A DNA stretch of 64,000 nucleotides from positions 1,922,001-1,986,000 of the forward strand of contig NZ_LR882035.1 in the NCBI RefSeq assembly GCF_904528075.1, in the 5' to 3' direction. How positions within the stretch are numbered: position 1 is the stretch's first letter; each line of letters begins with the position of its first letter. The position numbers and the translations under genes are program-made. This stretch comes from Agreia sp. COWG (lineage in GTDB: Bacteria; Actinomycetota; Actinomycetes; Actinomycetales; Microbacteriaceae). Under the pieces are notes generated by a model. The model saw only the letters and a list, made by a program, of their open reading frames with translations, had not been told where the DNA came from and made no database searches. This document shows positions 44,123 through 53,086 of this stretch, one piece after another.

Positions 44123-45067
44123 ATGAACCCTGCCTCCACCGTGACCGGCGGCCCGCTCTCCGGCGCCGCATACTCCCTCTCGTTCGGCGATTACACCGCC
44201 GACATCGCCGGCGTCGGCGCCAGCCTTCGCACCCTGAGGCATTCCGGCCGCGACCTCGTCGTTCCGTTCGACGAAGACGAGGTGCGCCCGGCGTTTCGCG
44301 GCGCTGTACTCGCGCCCTGGCCCAACAGGGTCGTCGACGGCCGCTACGAATTCGGCGGCGAACTGCTCGAGCTCGCCCTGACAGAGCCACGCCGAGGCCA
44401 CGCCCTGCACGGGCTCGCTGCCTGGGGCGAGTGGCAGCTGGTCGAGTCCGGCCCTGCCCACGTGACGCTGTCGTTCCGCGTCGAGGCGCAGGCCGGTTAT
44501 CCGTTCCGCATCGATCTCACTGTGCGCTATGAACTCACCGACGGCGGGCTCGTCACCACCGTCTCCGCGACGAACAGCGGCTCCTCCCCTGCCCCCTACG
44601 GAACCGGTCCGCATCCGTATCTCGTCGCCGGACCCGGCCGCGTCGACGACTGGAGTCTGCAGCTGCCTGCGCGCGCCGTGCTCACCGTCACCCCCGACAG
44701 GCTCATTCCGGTCGACCTCGCCGACGTGGAGCTCGAAGACGACGGCGCCTTCGACTTCGTCGCCGCACGGCCGATCGACTCCACGTTCATCGACCACGCG
44801 TTCACCGAACTCGAGCGGGATGCCGATTCCGTCGCCACCGTGCTCGTCACGAGCCCCCAGGGTACCGGCGTCGGCGTGAGCTGGGGTACGGAGTGCCAGT
44901 GGGTGCAGATCCACACCGCAGACCAACCGGATGAGGCGACGAGTCGCCTCGGACTCGCCGTCGAGCCGATGACGTGCCCGCCCGACGCGTTCAACACGGG
45001 CACCGATCTCGTCGTGCTGGACCCGGGCGAGCAGCACCACGCATCCTGGACGATCTTCGGCCTTTAA
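44123..45067 (+). CDS. galM: Aldose 1-epimerase (galactose mutarotase) family
   Basis: A 314-residue enzyme that interconverts alpha and beta forms of galactose or related aldoses. The catalytic His residues are in RRGHALHG and GTGPHPYL, and the base Glu is in AVEPMTCPPDAFN. Length and order fit the family. GGAGG four bases before ATG 44123 is a good ribosome site. It follows the efflux gene by 28 bases, and a transcript from that promoter is possible. Functionally it fits the alpha-galactosidase operon 5 kb upstream. YihR-type epimerases of other sugars look alike, so the symbol is tentative. Confidence 0.85.
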   Translation: MNPASTVTGGPLSGAAYSLSFGDYTADIAGVGASLRTLRHSGRDLVVPFDEDEVRPAFRGAVLAPWPNRVVDGRYEFGGELLELALTEPRRGHALHGLAAWGEWQLVESGPAHVTLSFRVEAQAGYPFRIDLTVRYELTDGGLVTTVSATNSGSSPAPYGTGPHPYLVAGPGRVDDWSLQLPARAVLTVTPDRLIPVDLADVELEDDGAFDFVAARPIDSTFIDHAFTELERDADSVATVLVTSPQGTGVGVSWGTECQWVQIHTADQPDEATSRLGLAVEPMTCPPDAFNTGTDLVVLDPGEQHHASWTIFGL

Positions 45068-45075
45068 CGCACCGC

Positions 45076-45113
45076 GTCCCCTGGCCTGTCGAGAAATCGA
45101 CGGGCCAGGGGAC
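45076..45113. terminator. Bidirectional terminator between galM and glpK
   Basis: A long hairpin of 17 paired positions (GTCCCCTGGCC-T-GTCGA and its complement, one wobble pair) capped by a GAAA tetraloop lies between the convergent galM and glpK stops. There is no U-run, but the stem is very stable. Confidence 0.7.
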
Positions 45114-45135
45114 GGATCAATGCGAACGCTCTGCG

Positions 45136-46653
45136 CTACTCGACGACGTCTTCGTCGACCCAGTCGAGGGTCTTCGTGACGGCCTTCTTCCAGTTGCGGT
45201 ACAGGCGCTCACGCTCGGCATCATCCATGTTCGGCGTCCAGCGCTTGTCCTCCTGCCAGTTGTTGCGGAGGTCATCGAGGTTGTCCCAGTAGCCGACGGC
45301 GAGGCCGGCGGCGTAGGCGGCACCGAGGGCGGTCGTCTCCGCGACCACGGGGCGCACCACGGGAACGTTCAGGATGTCGGCCTGGAACTGCAGCAGGGTG
45401 TCGTTCGCGGTTGCTCCGCCGTCGACCTTGAGCTCGGTCAGCGGCACGCCGGAGTCGGCGTTGACCGCATCCAGAACCTCGCGCGTCTGGAAGGCGATGG
45501 ACTCGAGCGCGGCGCGGGCGATGTGGCCCTTGTTCACGAAGCGGGTCAGGCCCACGAGGGCACCCCGGGCATCCGATCGCCAGTGGGGCGCGAACAGACC
45601 CGAGAACGCGGGCACGAAGTAGGCACCGCCGTTGTCGTCGACCGTCTTGGCGAGCACCTCGATGTCGGGCGCGCTCTGGATGATGCCCAGGTTGTCGCGG
45701 AGCCACTGCACGAGGGAGCCGGTGACGGCGATGGAGCCTTCGAGGGCGTAGTGGGTTTCGCCGTCGCCGAGTTTGTAGCCGATGGTGGTGAGCAGGCCGT
45801 TCTCGCTTTTGACGATGTCGGTTCCGGTGTTGAAGATCAGGAAGTTTCCGGTGCCGTAGGTGTTCTTCGCCTCGCCCTTGTCGAAGGCGGCCTGACCGAA
45901 CGTGGCAGCCTGCTGGTCGCCCAGGATGCCGGCGACGGGAACCTCGCGCAGCAGGCTCGAGTCGGAGACCGTGCCGTAGACCTCGGACGAGGAACGCACC
46001 TCGGGCAGCATCGACTTGGGCACGTCGAATGCCTTGAGGATGTCGTCGTCCCACTCGAGGGTCTTGAGGTTCAGGAACAGGGTGCGACTGGCGTTCGTGA
46101 CGTCGGTCGCGTGCACGCCTCCGTTGACGCCGCCGGTGAGGTTCCACAGCACCCAGGTGTCGGTGGTTCCGAAGATGAGGTCGCCGGCCTCGGCACGTTC
46201 GCGGGCGCCTTCGACGTTCTCGAGGATCCAGACGATCTTGGTTCCGGCGAAGTACGTCGACAGGGGCAGACCGACGGTGTCCTTGAAACGGTCTCCCCCA
46301 CCGTCGGCGGCGAGGCGGTCGACGATCGACTGGGTGCGGGTGTCCTGCCAGACGATGGCGTTGTAGACGGGCTCGCCGGTGTTCTTGTCCCACACGACAG
46401 CGGTCTCGCGCTGGTTCGTGATTCCCACGGCGACGATGTCGTGGCGAGTCAGGTTGGCCTTCGAGAGGGCCTGGCCGACGACCTCGCGAACGTTGTCCCA
46501 GATCTCCTTCGGGTTGTGTTCGACCCATCCGGCCTTCGGGAAGATCTGCTCGTGCTCCTTCTGACCGGTCGAGACGATTCCGCCCTCGTGGTTGAAGATG
46601 ATCGCCCGTGAACTCGTGGTTCCCTGGTCGATTGCAATGACGTACTTGCTCAT
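45136..46653 (-). CDS. glpK: Glycerol kinase
   Basis: A 505-residue FGGY-family kinase that phosphorylates glycerol to glycerol-3-phosphate. [13 protein letters not shown] opens the protein, as in Glp[34 protein letters not shown] and the second FGGY signature near [19 protein letters not shown] are all present. The ATG at 46653 has AAGGAG nearby. It lies 50 bases after the glycerol facilitator gene in the same direction, forming glpFK. Free glycerol entering by GlpF is trapped as the phosphate. Confidence 0.97.
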   Translation of the reverse strand: MSKYVIAIDQGTTSSRAIIFNHEGGIVSTGQKEHEQIFPKAGWVEHNPKEIWDNVREVVGQALSKANLTRHDIVAVGITNQRETAVVWDKNTGEPVYNAIVWQDTRTQSIVDRLAADGGGDRFKDTVGLPLSTYFAGTKIVWILENVEGARERAEAGDLIFGTTDTWVLWNLTGGVNGGVHATDVTNASRTLFLNLKTLEWDDDILKAFDVPKSMLPEVRSSSEVYGTVSDSSLLREVPVAGILGDQQAATFGQAAFDKGEAKNTYGTGNFLIFNTGTDIVKSENGLLTTIGYKLGDGETHYALEGSIAVTGSLVQWLRDNLGIIQSAPDIEVLAKTVDDNGGAYFVPAFSGLFAPHWRSDARGALVGLTRFVNKGHIARAALESIAFQTREVLDAVNADSGVPLTELKVDGGATANDTLLQFQADILNVPVVRPVVAETTALGAAYAAGLAVGYWDNLDDLRNNWQEDKRWTPNMDDAERERLYRNWKKAVTKTLDWVDEDVVE

Positions 46654-46703
46654 GTACTAACTCCTTCGTTATGTGTTGATGTGCCGAGCTGGATGAAGAG
46701 AAC

Positions 46704-47465
46704 CTAGGTGAGGATGGGGAGGAGGGGGATGGCGGCGAAGCCGGCGAGGACTCCACCGATGATGGGGCCAGCGACGGGGACCCAGGAGTAGGACCAGTCA
46801 GAGGATCCCTTGCCCTTGATGGGCAGCAGGGCGTGCGCGATACGCGGGCCCAGGTCACGGGCCGGGTTGATCGCGTATCCGGTCGGACCACCCAGCGACG
46901 CACCGATCGCGATCACCAGGATCGCCACGGGCAGAGCACCCAACGCGGCCAGGCCCCCCTCGCCCTGCCGGCCCCCACCGAAACCGATGACGACGAACAC
47001 GAGAACGAAGGTACCGATGATCTCGGTGACGAGGTTCCACCCATACGAACGGATCGCGGGACCGGTCGAGAACACGCCCAGCTTGTTCGCCGCGTCGGGC
47101 TCCTCATCGAAGTGCTGCTTATAGGCCAACCACACGAACACCGCACCGATGATCGCACCGAGCAACTGCGCAGCGATATAGGTCAGGATCGACACGATAT
47201 TCACCGGCACACCGGAACCGAACTCCGTGGCCCCGTTCGCGACGAGACCCAACGTGACGGCCGGGTTCAGATGAGCACCACTGTTATAAGACACGATCAC
47301 ACCGGAGAACACCGCAAAGCCCCACCCGATGTTCACCATCAAAAAGCCGCCATTGAAGCCCTTGTTCTTCACCAGAGCGACGTTCGCGACAACACCACAC
47401 CCCAGCAACACCAGCAAAGCCGTACCCACCAGCTCCGCCAAAAACACAACTCCGAGATTGTCCAC
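46704..47465 (-). CDS. glpF: Glycerol uptake facilitator (aquaglyceroporin)
   Basis: A 253-residue channel of the MIP family. Both pore NPA motifs are present: HLNPAVTLG and INPARDLGPR. The Asp after the second NPAR, typical of glycerol-conducting members, is there. Six hydrophobic segments and two half-helices fit. ATG 47465 has AAGG in its leader. It is followed by glpK and preceded by the terminator of glpD, so glpFK is a separate unit. A 6-bp inverted repeat CGTGAC/GTCACG (47481-47498) just upstream is a possible operator. Confidence 0.95.
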   Translation of the reverse strand: MDNLGVVFLAELVGTALLVLLGCGVVANVALVKNKGFNGGFLMVNIGWGFAVFSGVIVSYNSGAHLNPAVTLGLVANGATEFGSGVPVNIVSILTYIAAQLLGAIIGAVFVWLAYKQHFDEEPDAANKLGVFSTGPAIRSYGWNLVTEIIGTFVLVFVVIGFGGGRQGEGGLAALGALPVAILVIAIGASLGGPTGYAINPARDLGPRIAHALLPIKGKGSSDWSYSWVPVAGPIIGGVLAGFAAIPLLPILT

Positions 47466-47507
47466 GTTGACCTTCCTTTTCGTGACTTCGACGTCACGTT
47501 GATGAAA

Positions 47508-47539
47508 AATGCGGGGCCCGTTGTTACGGGCCCCGCATT
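47508..47539 (-). terminator. Intrinsic terminator of glpD
   Basis: A perfect 14-bp stem (AATGCGGGGCCCGT and its complement) with a four-base loop. On the minus strand it is followed by a T-run (TTTTTC including the last stem bases). It lies between glpD and glpF. Confidence 0.85.
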
Positions 47540-47597
47540 GACGCTATCGATCAGGTGCCGGTGCGGACAACTGATTCCCATGCACGTCTGTTCAGAC

Positions 47598-49367
47598 TCA
47601 GACCCTCTGCTCGGCGGCCGCGGAGCCAGCCGTGGTCGCCCGGCCGGGTTCCAGCACCAGACCGTGGAAGAGCTGGAGGTCGGCAACGGCGGCCTCCCGC
47701 TCGGTGACCAGCTGCTCAGCCGACCAGCCGAGAGCATCACCGACGAGCGAGCTGAGCTCATCGAAGGCTGCCTGGTCGAGGTCTCCGACGAAGGCGAGGA
47801 TAGTGCGTCGCAGCACCAGGTCGGTGAGGTGCACAACGTATTCGTTCGTCACGATGTACTCGACCTCGGCGGTCGTGAATCCTGCGACGTTGACGAGCTC
47901 GCGGTCTTCCTTCCCCGCCACGTACTCGATGACCTGGGCCGCCTTTGTTCCGTAGCGAGCAAGCAGAACGCGGGTGCGCTCGGCACCGAGGGCCGAAGCG
48001 TGGGAGCCGACCCAGGCATCCGTCGCCCGAGTGGTCGTCGGGAAGCCGACCCCTCCGCCGATGGCGAGCTTCTCGGTGTTGACGGTGCGCGCGCGACCCA
48101 GCAACGCGAGCGTATCGGTGGCCAGGTGCTCACTGAGGGCGCGGAACGTCGTCCACTTTCCCCCGACGAGGCTGAGCATCGGAACCCGTCCGCCCTCACC
48201 GAAACGCGACGACTCGATGCGGTAGTCGCGCGAGACGAAGCCGGGCGCGGTGTCGTCGTGCTTGGGCAGGGGCCGGATGCCGGAGTAGCGGAACACGATC
48301 TGTGAGCGGTCGACCGGGATGCGTGGGAAAACGTGCGAGACGAGCTTGAAGAAGTAGTCGACCTCTTCTTCGGTGCACACGGCGGGCTGCGTGATGTCTG
48401 CCTCGAGGTCGGTCGTACCCACGAGTACACGACCGTTGAGCGGGTAGATCAGCACGATGCGTCCGTCATTGTTCTCAAAGAACACCTCGCCGCCGGCGCA
48501 CGCTTCATAGAGAGCCGGGTTGTCGAGCACGATGTGCGAGCCCTTCGTGCCGCCCATGAACGTGCTCGGCATTCCGAGCGCCTCGTTCGTGACGTCGGTC
48601 CAGGGTCCGGTGGTGTTGACCACGGCATCGGCCTTCATCGTGAACTCGTGGCCCGATACGGTGTCGCGCAGCAGTACCTCCTCGCCCCGCACCCCGATGG
48701 CCTCGACGTAGTTGGCGCTGCGCGCCTTGTCTCCGGTCGCTCGGGCGTCGTTCACGAGGTCCAACGCGAGACGCTCGGGGTTTTCGACGGCCGCGTCGAA
48801 GTAGGTGGCCGTGTACTTCACGTCGGGCCGAAGCTGGGGCAGCTTGGCGAGCGACTTCTTGCGACCGGCGAACTGGTGGCGCGGCACGGAGCCGCCGTCA
48901 CGTGAGAACGAGTCGTAGCCGAGCAGGCCGAGCTTGATGAGCAGCGCTCCGCGTTCCTTCGCCTTGCCCTGCTTGTGGGTCAGGAAGCGCAAGGGGGCGG
49001 ACACGATTCCCGAGAATGTGGAGAAGATCGGGATCGTCGTCGGCAGCGGCTTCACGTAGTGCGGCGCCAGGCGCAGCAGTCGGTTTCGCTCCTGCACGGA
49101 CTCGCGCACGAGCCGGAACTCGCCGTTCTCGAGGTAGCGCACGCCTCCGTGGATCATGTGGCTCGACGCCGCCGAGGCACCCGAACAGTAGTCGCTGCGC
49201 TCGACCAGCACGACGTCGACGCCCTGCAGGGCCAGGTCACGGAACGTGGCGATGCCGTTGATCCCCCCGCCGATCACCAGGACCTGCGCGCGCGGGTTCG
49301 CGACGATTTCGGACACATCCGACCGCAGCTCGGAGGGAACGGATGAGGAAACGACTGGTGCACTCAC
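47598..49367 (-). CDS. glpD: Glycerol-3-phosphate dehydrogenase, FAD-dependent
   Basis: A 589-residue membrane-associated flavoprotein that oxidises glycerol-3-phosphate to dihydroxyacetone phosphate and passes electrons to the quinone pool. The FAD-binding VLVIGGGINGIATFRDLALQ begins near residue 29. VLVERSDYCSGASAASSHMIHGGVRYL is the substrate-site block. A C-terminal helical domain (VEYIVTNEYVVHLTDLVLRR) completes the family pattern. The GTG at 49367 (MSAPVVSS) has AAGGCGAG upstream; the frame opens 31 codons earlier in the intergenic region. It is divergent from a SorC/DeoR-type regulator. Confidence 0.95.
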   Translation of the reverse strand: MSAPVVSSSVPSELRSDVSEIVANPRAQVLVIGGGINGIATFRDLALQGVDVVLVERSDYCSGASAASSHMIHGGVRYLENGEFRLVRESVQERNRLLRLAPHYVKPLPTTIPIFSTFSGIVSAPLRFLTHKQGKAKERGALLIKLGLLGYDSFSRDGGSVPRHQFAGRKKSLAKLPQLRPDVKYTATYFDAAVENPERLALDLVNDARATGDKARSANYVEAIGVRGEEVLLRDTVSGHEFTMKADAVVNTTGPWTDVTNEALGMPSTFMGGTKGSHIVLDNPALYEACAGGEVFFENNDGRIVLIYPLNGRVLVGTTDLEADITQPAVCTEEEVDYFFKLVSHVFPRIPVDRSQIVFRYSGIRPLPKHDDTAPGFVSRDYRIESSRFGEGGRVPMLSLVGGKWTTFRALSEHLATDTLALLGRARTVNTEKLAIGGGVGFPTTTRATDAWVGSHASALGAERTRVLLARYGTKAAQVIEYVAGKEDRELVNVAGFTTAEVEYIVTNEYVVHLTDLVLRRTILAFVGDLDQAAFDELSSLVGDALGWSAEQLVTEREAAVADLQLFHGLVLEPGRATTAGSAAAEQRV

Positions 49368-49456
49368 TGTGTACTCGCCTTCGTGTAAGTAAGTTTCGAT
49401 AAAACTACGGAGGGAGCGATGGACGATCCCTGCTGGTACAGTCTCAGGAGTTCCAC

Positions 49457-49464
49457 ACAATTGT
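49457..49464. promoter_or_regulatory. ACAATTGT palindrome in the glpD/regulator intergenic region
   Basis: A perfect 8-base palindrome in the 142-base gap between the divergent glpD and regulator genes. It is a candidate binding site for the regulator; SorC-type proteins often bind AT-rich palindromes. No promoter could be placed with confidence. Confidence 0.35.
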
Positions 49465-49509
49465 TCAAGCTAAATGCACAGACGTGCAGCAGGGAGAAGG
49501 GCTTCCGCT

Positions 49510-50490
49510 ATGACGCTCGCGTCGTCCGATCTCCACGCTGAGAAATCACGTGACGCCCTCCGCGCTGCTCAGCTCTATTACCTGCAGGACATCACGATGG
49601 AGGCGATCGCGCACGAGCTGCACACGTCGCGCTCCTCGGTTTCACGCCTGCTGAGTTTCGCCCGGGATACCGGCCTCGTCGAGATCCAGGTGAAATCACC
49701 CGCTGCACGCGTGTCGACGTCCCAACAACGCCTTCGCGATCGGCACGGGGTGACCGCGCACATCGTTCCTGTTCCTGCAACGACGAATGAGGTCGATCGC
49801 CTTGAGCGGGTCGCCGTCTCGGCTGCACGCATTCTCACCCCCTTCGTCGACTCGAACATGACGGTCGGCATCGCCTGGGGCTCCACCATCAGCGCCGTCA
49901 GCCGTCACGTTCCCGACAAGGTCACGCACAACACGACCCTCGTCCAGCTCAATGGGGCGGCGAATTACCAGACCACGGGAATCGTCTACGCGAGCGAGAT
50001 CATGAGCCGCTTCGGTGTGGCGTTCGGTGCCGCGGTCCAGCAATTCCCAGTACCCGCGTTCTTCGACGACCCCCGTACCAAGGAGTTGCTCTGGCGCGAG
50101 CGCGCCATCCATCGTGTGCTCGACATTCAGAAGCGAATGGACATCGCGCTGTTCGGCCTGGGCTCGCCCTTCGCCGACGTGCCGAGCCACGTCTACGTGG
50201 GCGGCTACCTCGACGAGTCCGACTACGCGTCACTCACCCGCTCCGACGTCGTCGGAGACGTGGCGACCGTGTTCTACAGGGCCGACGGCTCCTCTATCGA
50301 TATCCCCATGAACGCGAGAACCAGCGGACCGAGCCTCGAGCTCGTGTCCCGCGTCGCTCGGCGCGTCTGCGTCGTCTCCGGCAAGTCCAAGCTGCCTGCC
50401 CTGCGGGGTGCGCTCGCCGCCGGCCTCATCACCGATCTGATCATCGACGAGCCGACCGCGCACCTTCTCACCGCCGACGACGCGGTCTAG
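49510..50490 (+). CDS. SorC/DeoR-type sugar-binding transcriptional regulator
   Basis: A 326-residue regulator. An N-terminal helix-turn-helix (QDITMEAIAHELHTSRSSVSRLLSFA) is followed by the SorC/CggR sugar-phosphate-binding domain, with VGIAWGSTISAVSRHVP and the later VGGYLDESDYASL. It binds phosphorylated sugars or polyols. Its position beside glpD makes glycerol-3-phosphate a reasonable effector, though this is inference. GGGAGAAGGG a few bases before ATG 49510 is a good ribosome site, and the frame opening at 49474 is not needed. Confidence 0.9.
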   Translation: MTLASSDLHAEKSRDALRAAQLYYLQDITMEAIAHELHTSRSSVSRLLSFARDTGLVEIQVKSPAARVSTSQQRLRDRHGVTAHIVPVPATTNEVDRLERVAVSAARILTPFVDSNMTVGIAWGSTISAVSRHVPDKVTHNTTLVQLNGAANYQTTGIVYASEIMSRFGVAFGAAVQQFPVPAFFDDPRTKELLWRERAIHRVLDIQKRMDIALFGLGSPFADVPSHVYVGGYLDESDYASLTRSDVVGDVATVFYRADGSSIDIPMNARTSGPSLELVSRVARRVCVVSGKSKLPALRGALAAGLITDLIIDEPTAHLLTADDAV

Positions 50491-50597
50491 GCACCGACCT
50501 CGCGTTTACCGGGTCAGCTTCGGGCTCAGACCGGTATCCTGACAAGCGGCCTGCCCGACCACCGCAACATCCCCTCCGCCGGGGCTGAAGGAGCTTC

Positions 50598-52172
50598 ATG
50601 ACAATCGACGCCCCCACTCCCGAAAACGACAAGCCAGCCGAGACTCCTGATCCGGCCGAGACGCGCGCACCCGACCCCGCGCAGTCGACCGCGGTGGTCG
50701 AGGAACTGTTCTCCGATGAGGCCGGCACGACCACTCCCCCTGCGCCGCTGGTGCTGACGGGCCGGGACCGGTTCGTCGTGAAGCTCATCGACGCGGCCGT
50801 GAAGATCGGCTCGGACGACTTCCAGCAGCGCTACCGCCCCGTCACCGACGAGTTCTTCTCCCACCACGTCATCGACCCCACGGCGAAGCCCGCCTATGTG
50901 CAGCCCGATCTCGATCCGGTGGTCGACCTCGAGACCACGGAGGATCCACTCGAGATCATCCGCCTGCATCTCGACAGCGTGATCGAAGACCGTCAGGCGC
51001 GCGACAATGCGCGGATCAGCGCGGAACAACACGTGGCAGAGGTCTCGGCTCAGCTCGCCGAGTCACGGGCATTGGCAGCAGATCTGCGAAGCCAACTCGA
51101 CACGCAGACCGCCCGGGCCGATGCCGGCGAGGCGGAGGCTGCGCGACTGCGCACCGAGCTGCAGAACCAGGTGGCGGCCCTCACCGCGCAGCTCGAGAAC
51201 GAGGTGGCGGCAATTCAACAGCAACGCGACGCCGACGTCGCAGCCCTCCAGCAGCAGCGCGAGACCGAGGTGGCGGCCCTTGTCAAACAGCAGCAGCTCG
51301 ACATCTCCGGGCTGCAGGCCCAGCGAGAGGCCGAGGTGGCGACCCTCTCCGCCGAGCGGGACTCCCAGGTTCAGACGCTGCACCAGCAGCGCGAGAACGA
51401 GCTGGCGACCTTGCGCAGCGAGCGCGATGCAACCATTGCGGGCCTGCACGCCCAGCGAGAGACCCAGGTGGCTGCGCTCACGGCCGAGCTCGCCGAGCTG
51501 CGCGCGGCCCGAGACGCTCAGATCGGCGAGCTCGAGGCCCGCCTCGAAGCGCAACTAGCCGAGCTGGAAGGCAACCGCAGTTCCGAGGCGAGCGCGCTGG
51601 CGGCCGACCACGAGACCGAGCTCGTCGCCATCCGCACCACGCACGAGCAGGCCGTCTCAGATCTCGCCGAAGCCCACCAGAAGCAGGTCGCCGACCTCGA
51701 GGCGAGCCACGAGCGCCACATCGCCGAGCTCGTCTCCGAGAAGGCCGCTCTCTCGAGCGCGATGCGGGGCGAGTCCGCCAACGTAGACGAATCGCTGGCC
51801 GCCGCAGAGGCACAGATCGCCGAGTTGCGAGAAGAGAGAGACCTGAGCAATGCGCAGCGCGACGCGGCCGTAGAAGAGCTCGACGGAGCGGTCGCACAAC
51901 GCGGAGAGTGGGAGAACCGGCTGCGGCTCACGGTCGCTGCACTCGCAGGCTCGCACGACGTCGGAGAGTGGACGGAGCACAACGCACCCGAGCAGCGGCT
52001 CGTGGAGTTCGTCCAGTCCACGACCCGCAGCCACGAGCAGAAGCTCGCCCGTATCGAGCAGCTGGCGACGGAAGAGCTCGTCGACGAGACCGAGACGAAC
52101 GAATACGCGATCGGCGCGAACGACGCCGCCGTGCGCGTCTTGAACGCGCTCGACGGTGCCGACGAGGAGTAG
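50598..52172 (+). CDS. Long hendecad coiled-coil protein, function unknown
   Basis: A 524-residue protein I do not recognise. Residues 1-55 are Pro/Thr/Glu-rich and likely disordered. Residues ~56-135 look folded (GRDRFVVKLIDAAVKIGSDD). Residues 185-378 consist of ten 11-residue units, one 7-residue unit and seven more 11-residue units, most ending in a branched residue, Ala or Gly, then Leu (for example QQQRETEVAAL). The rest is helical and acidic. Hendecads form near-straight or right-handed coiled coils, so a rod is expected. No signal peptide or transmembrane segment is seen. AAGGAG five bases before ATG 50598 fixes the start. The gene ends nine bases before clpS and probably shares its transcript. 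Confidence 0.85.
   Translation: MTIDAPTPENDKPAETPDPAETRAPDPAQSTAVVEELFSDEAGTTTPPAPLVLTGRDRFVVKLIDAAVKIGSDDFQQRYRPVTDEFFSHHVIDPTAKPAYVQPDLDPVVDLETTEDPLEIIRLHLDSVIEDRQARDNARISAEQHVAEVSAQLAESRALAADLRSQLDTQTARADAGEAEAARLRTELQNQVAALTAQLENEVAAIQQQRDADVAALQQQRETEVAALVKQQQLDISGLQAQREAEVATLSAERDSQVQTLHQQRENELATLRSERDATIAGLHAQRETQVAALTAELAELRAARDAQIGELEARLEAQLAELEGNRSSEASALAADHETELVAIRTTHEQAVSDLAEAHQKQVADLEASHERHIAELVSEKAALSSAMRGESANVDESLAAAEAQIAELREERDLSNAQRDAAVEELDGAVAQRGEWENRLRLTVAALAGSHDVGEWTEHNAPEQRLVEFVQSTTRSHEQKLARIEQLATEELVDETETNEYAIGANDAAVRVLNALDGADEE
51150..51731 (+). repeat. 33-base (11-codon) degenerate tandem repeat encoding hendecads
   Basis: Seventeen 33-base units plus one 21-base unit inside the coiled-coil gene. 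DNA copies are divergent, but segments such as GAGGTGGCGGCCCT recur. The conservation is at protein level (pattern x-x-x-R-x-x-x-V/I-A-x-L). It probably grew by tandem duplication and then drifted. Confidence 0.85.
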
Positions 52173-52181
52173 TCGACCCCC

Positions 52182-52484
52182 ATGCCGCAGACCATCGACC
52201 GACCGGAGATCGGCGAAGGTGTCGATCTCGAAGTCGATCTGCAGCTGGGCGCCCCGTGGGTCACGCTGGTGTGGAACGATCCGGTGAACCTGATGTCTTA
52301 CGTCTCCTACATCTTTCGCAGCTACTTCGGGTTCTCGCGGGCTGAGGCCGACAAGCGCATGATGCAGGTGCACATCGAAGGCAAGGCTGTCGTGGCCACG
52401 GGAACGCGCGAAGAGATGGAGCGCCATGTCGAGGCCATGCACGACTTCGGCTTGTGGGCCACGCTGCAGAAGGTCGACGCGTGA
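52182..52484 (+). CDS. clpS: ATP-dependent Clp protease adaptor ClpS
   Basis: A 100-residue adaptor that delivers N-degron proteins to ClpC/Clp[21 protein letters not shown] carries the substrate-binding pocket (Asn-Asp pair and following Met), and [20 protein letters not shown] the ClpC-binding face. The N-terminal ~25 residues are a flexible extension. ATG 52182 follows the coiled-coil gene by nine bases. Its TGA overlaps the GTG of the DUF2017 gene, the conserved actinobacterial order clpS-DUF2017. Confidence 0.95.
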   Translation: MPQTIDRPEIGEGVDLEVDLQLGAPWVTLVWNDPVNLMSYVSYIFRSYFGFSRAEADKRMMQVHIEGKAVVATGTREEMERHVEAMHDFGLWATLQKVDA

Positions 52485-52981
52485 TCCCGTTCCGAGGCCA
52501 GGGTGACGAGTTCGTGGCGTTCTTCGAGCTCGTCGAGGTGCGGATCCTCGATCAACTCGCGGCCGAAGTATCGGAGCTGTTGGACCGGGTCGGCGACGTC
52601 GACGCAGGGTCAGCGAGCGATCGAGCCCTCGGCAGGCTCCTGCCACCCGCGTACGTCGATGACGACGAGAGTGCTACGGAGTTCCGACGGTTCACCTCGG
52701 AGGGCCTCGCAGACCGGAAGAAGATCAACGCTGCAGCCATCCGTGCGTCGCTCGCCGAGGCCGTCGTAGACCGCGATCGCGCCAGGGTGTCGCTGGATGC
52801 GGCCCTCGCCCAGGGATGGTTACGCAGCCTCACCGACATCCGCCTGACGCTCGCGGCAGGCCTCGGAATCGAACGCGACGGAGATGAAGCTCACCCACGC
52901 GATGAGGACGGTTATGCACTGGAGGTGTACGGATGGCTCGGCTTTGTCCAGGAATCTCTGCTCGACGCCATCGAACGCTGA
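52481..52981 (+). CDS. DUF2017 family protein
   Basis: A 166-residue actinobacterial protein of unknown function, conserved beside clp[22 protein letters not shown] opens it; [24 protein letters not shown] and [17 protein letters not shown] are typical. It is predicted to be mainly helical. GTG 52481 overlaps the clpS stop (GTGA), so it is translationally coupled. A role in ClpS-linked proteolysis is suggested by context only. Confidence 0.92.
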   Translation: MIPFRGQGDEFVAFFELVEVRILDQLAAEVSELLDRVGDVDAGSASDRALGRLLPPAYVDDDESATEFRRFTSEGLADRKKINAAAIRASLAEAVVDRDRARVSLDAALAQGWLRSLTDIRLTLAAGLGIERDGDEAHPRDEDGYALEVYGWLGFVQESLLDAIER

Positions 52982-53000
52982 CGTTGTGGCGTCGGACGTC

Positions 53001-53025
53001 AGGTTGGGACTCGGTGTCCCAACCT
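53001..53025 (+). terminator. Hairpin after the clpS operon
   Basis: AGGTTGGGAC-N5-GTCCCAACCT is a perfect 10-bp stem starting 20 bases after the DUF2017 stop. It likely ends the clpS transcript. As it lies 60 bases before the next tetR start it could also be that regulator's operator. Confidence 0.6.
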
Positions 53026-53086
53026 CAATTCTGCGCGGAACAGTCGGAGGACGAAACTAGGAAGTTGAGCCTTTCGAGGAGTTTTC

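Noticed and set aside
45136..46903. Extended or alternative frame over glpK
   Set aside because: The alternative frames are Arg/Pro-rich shadows. The ATG at 46653 with a canonical GlpK N-terminus is decisive.
47481..47498. CRP-type site upstream of glpF
   Set aside because: GTGA and TCAC are separated by eight bases, not the six of a CRP site. It is kept only as a generic inverted repeat.
51150..51731. Possible CRISPR or DNA-level repeat array
   Set aside because: The 33-base periodicity is inside a coding frame, units are contiguous and divergent, there are no spacers, and the pattern is explained by hendecad protein repeats.
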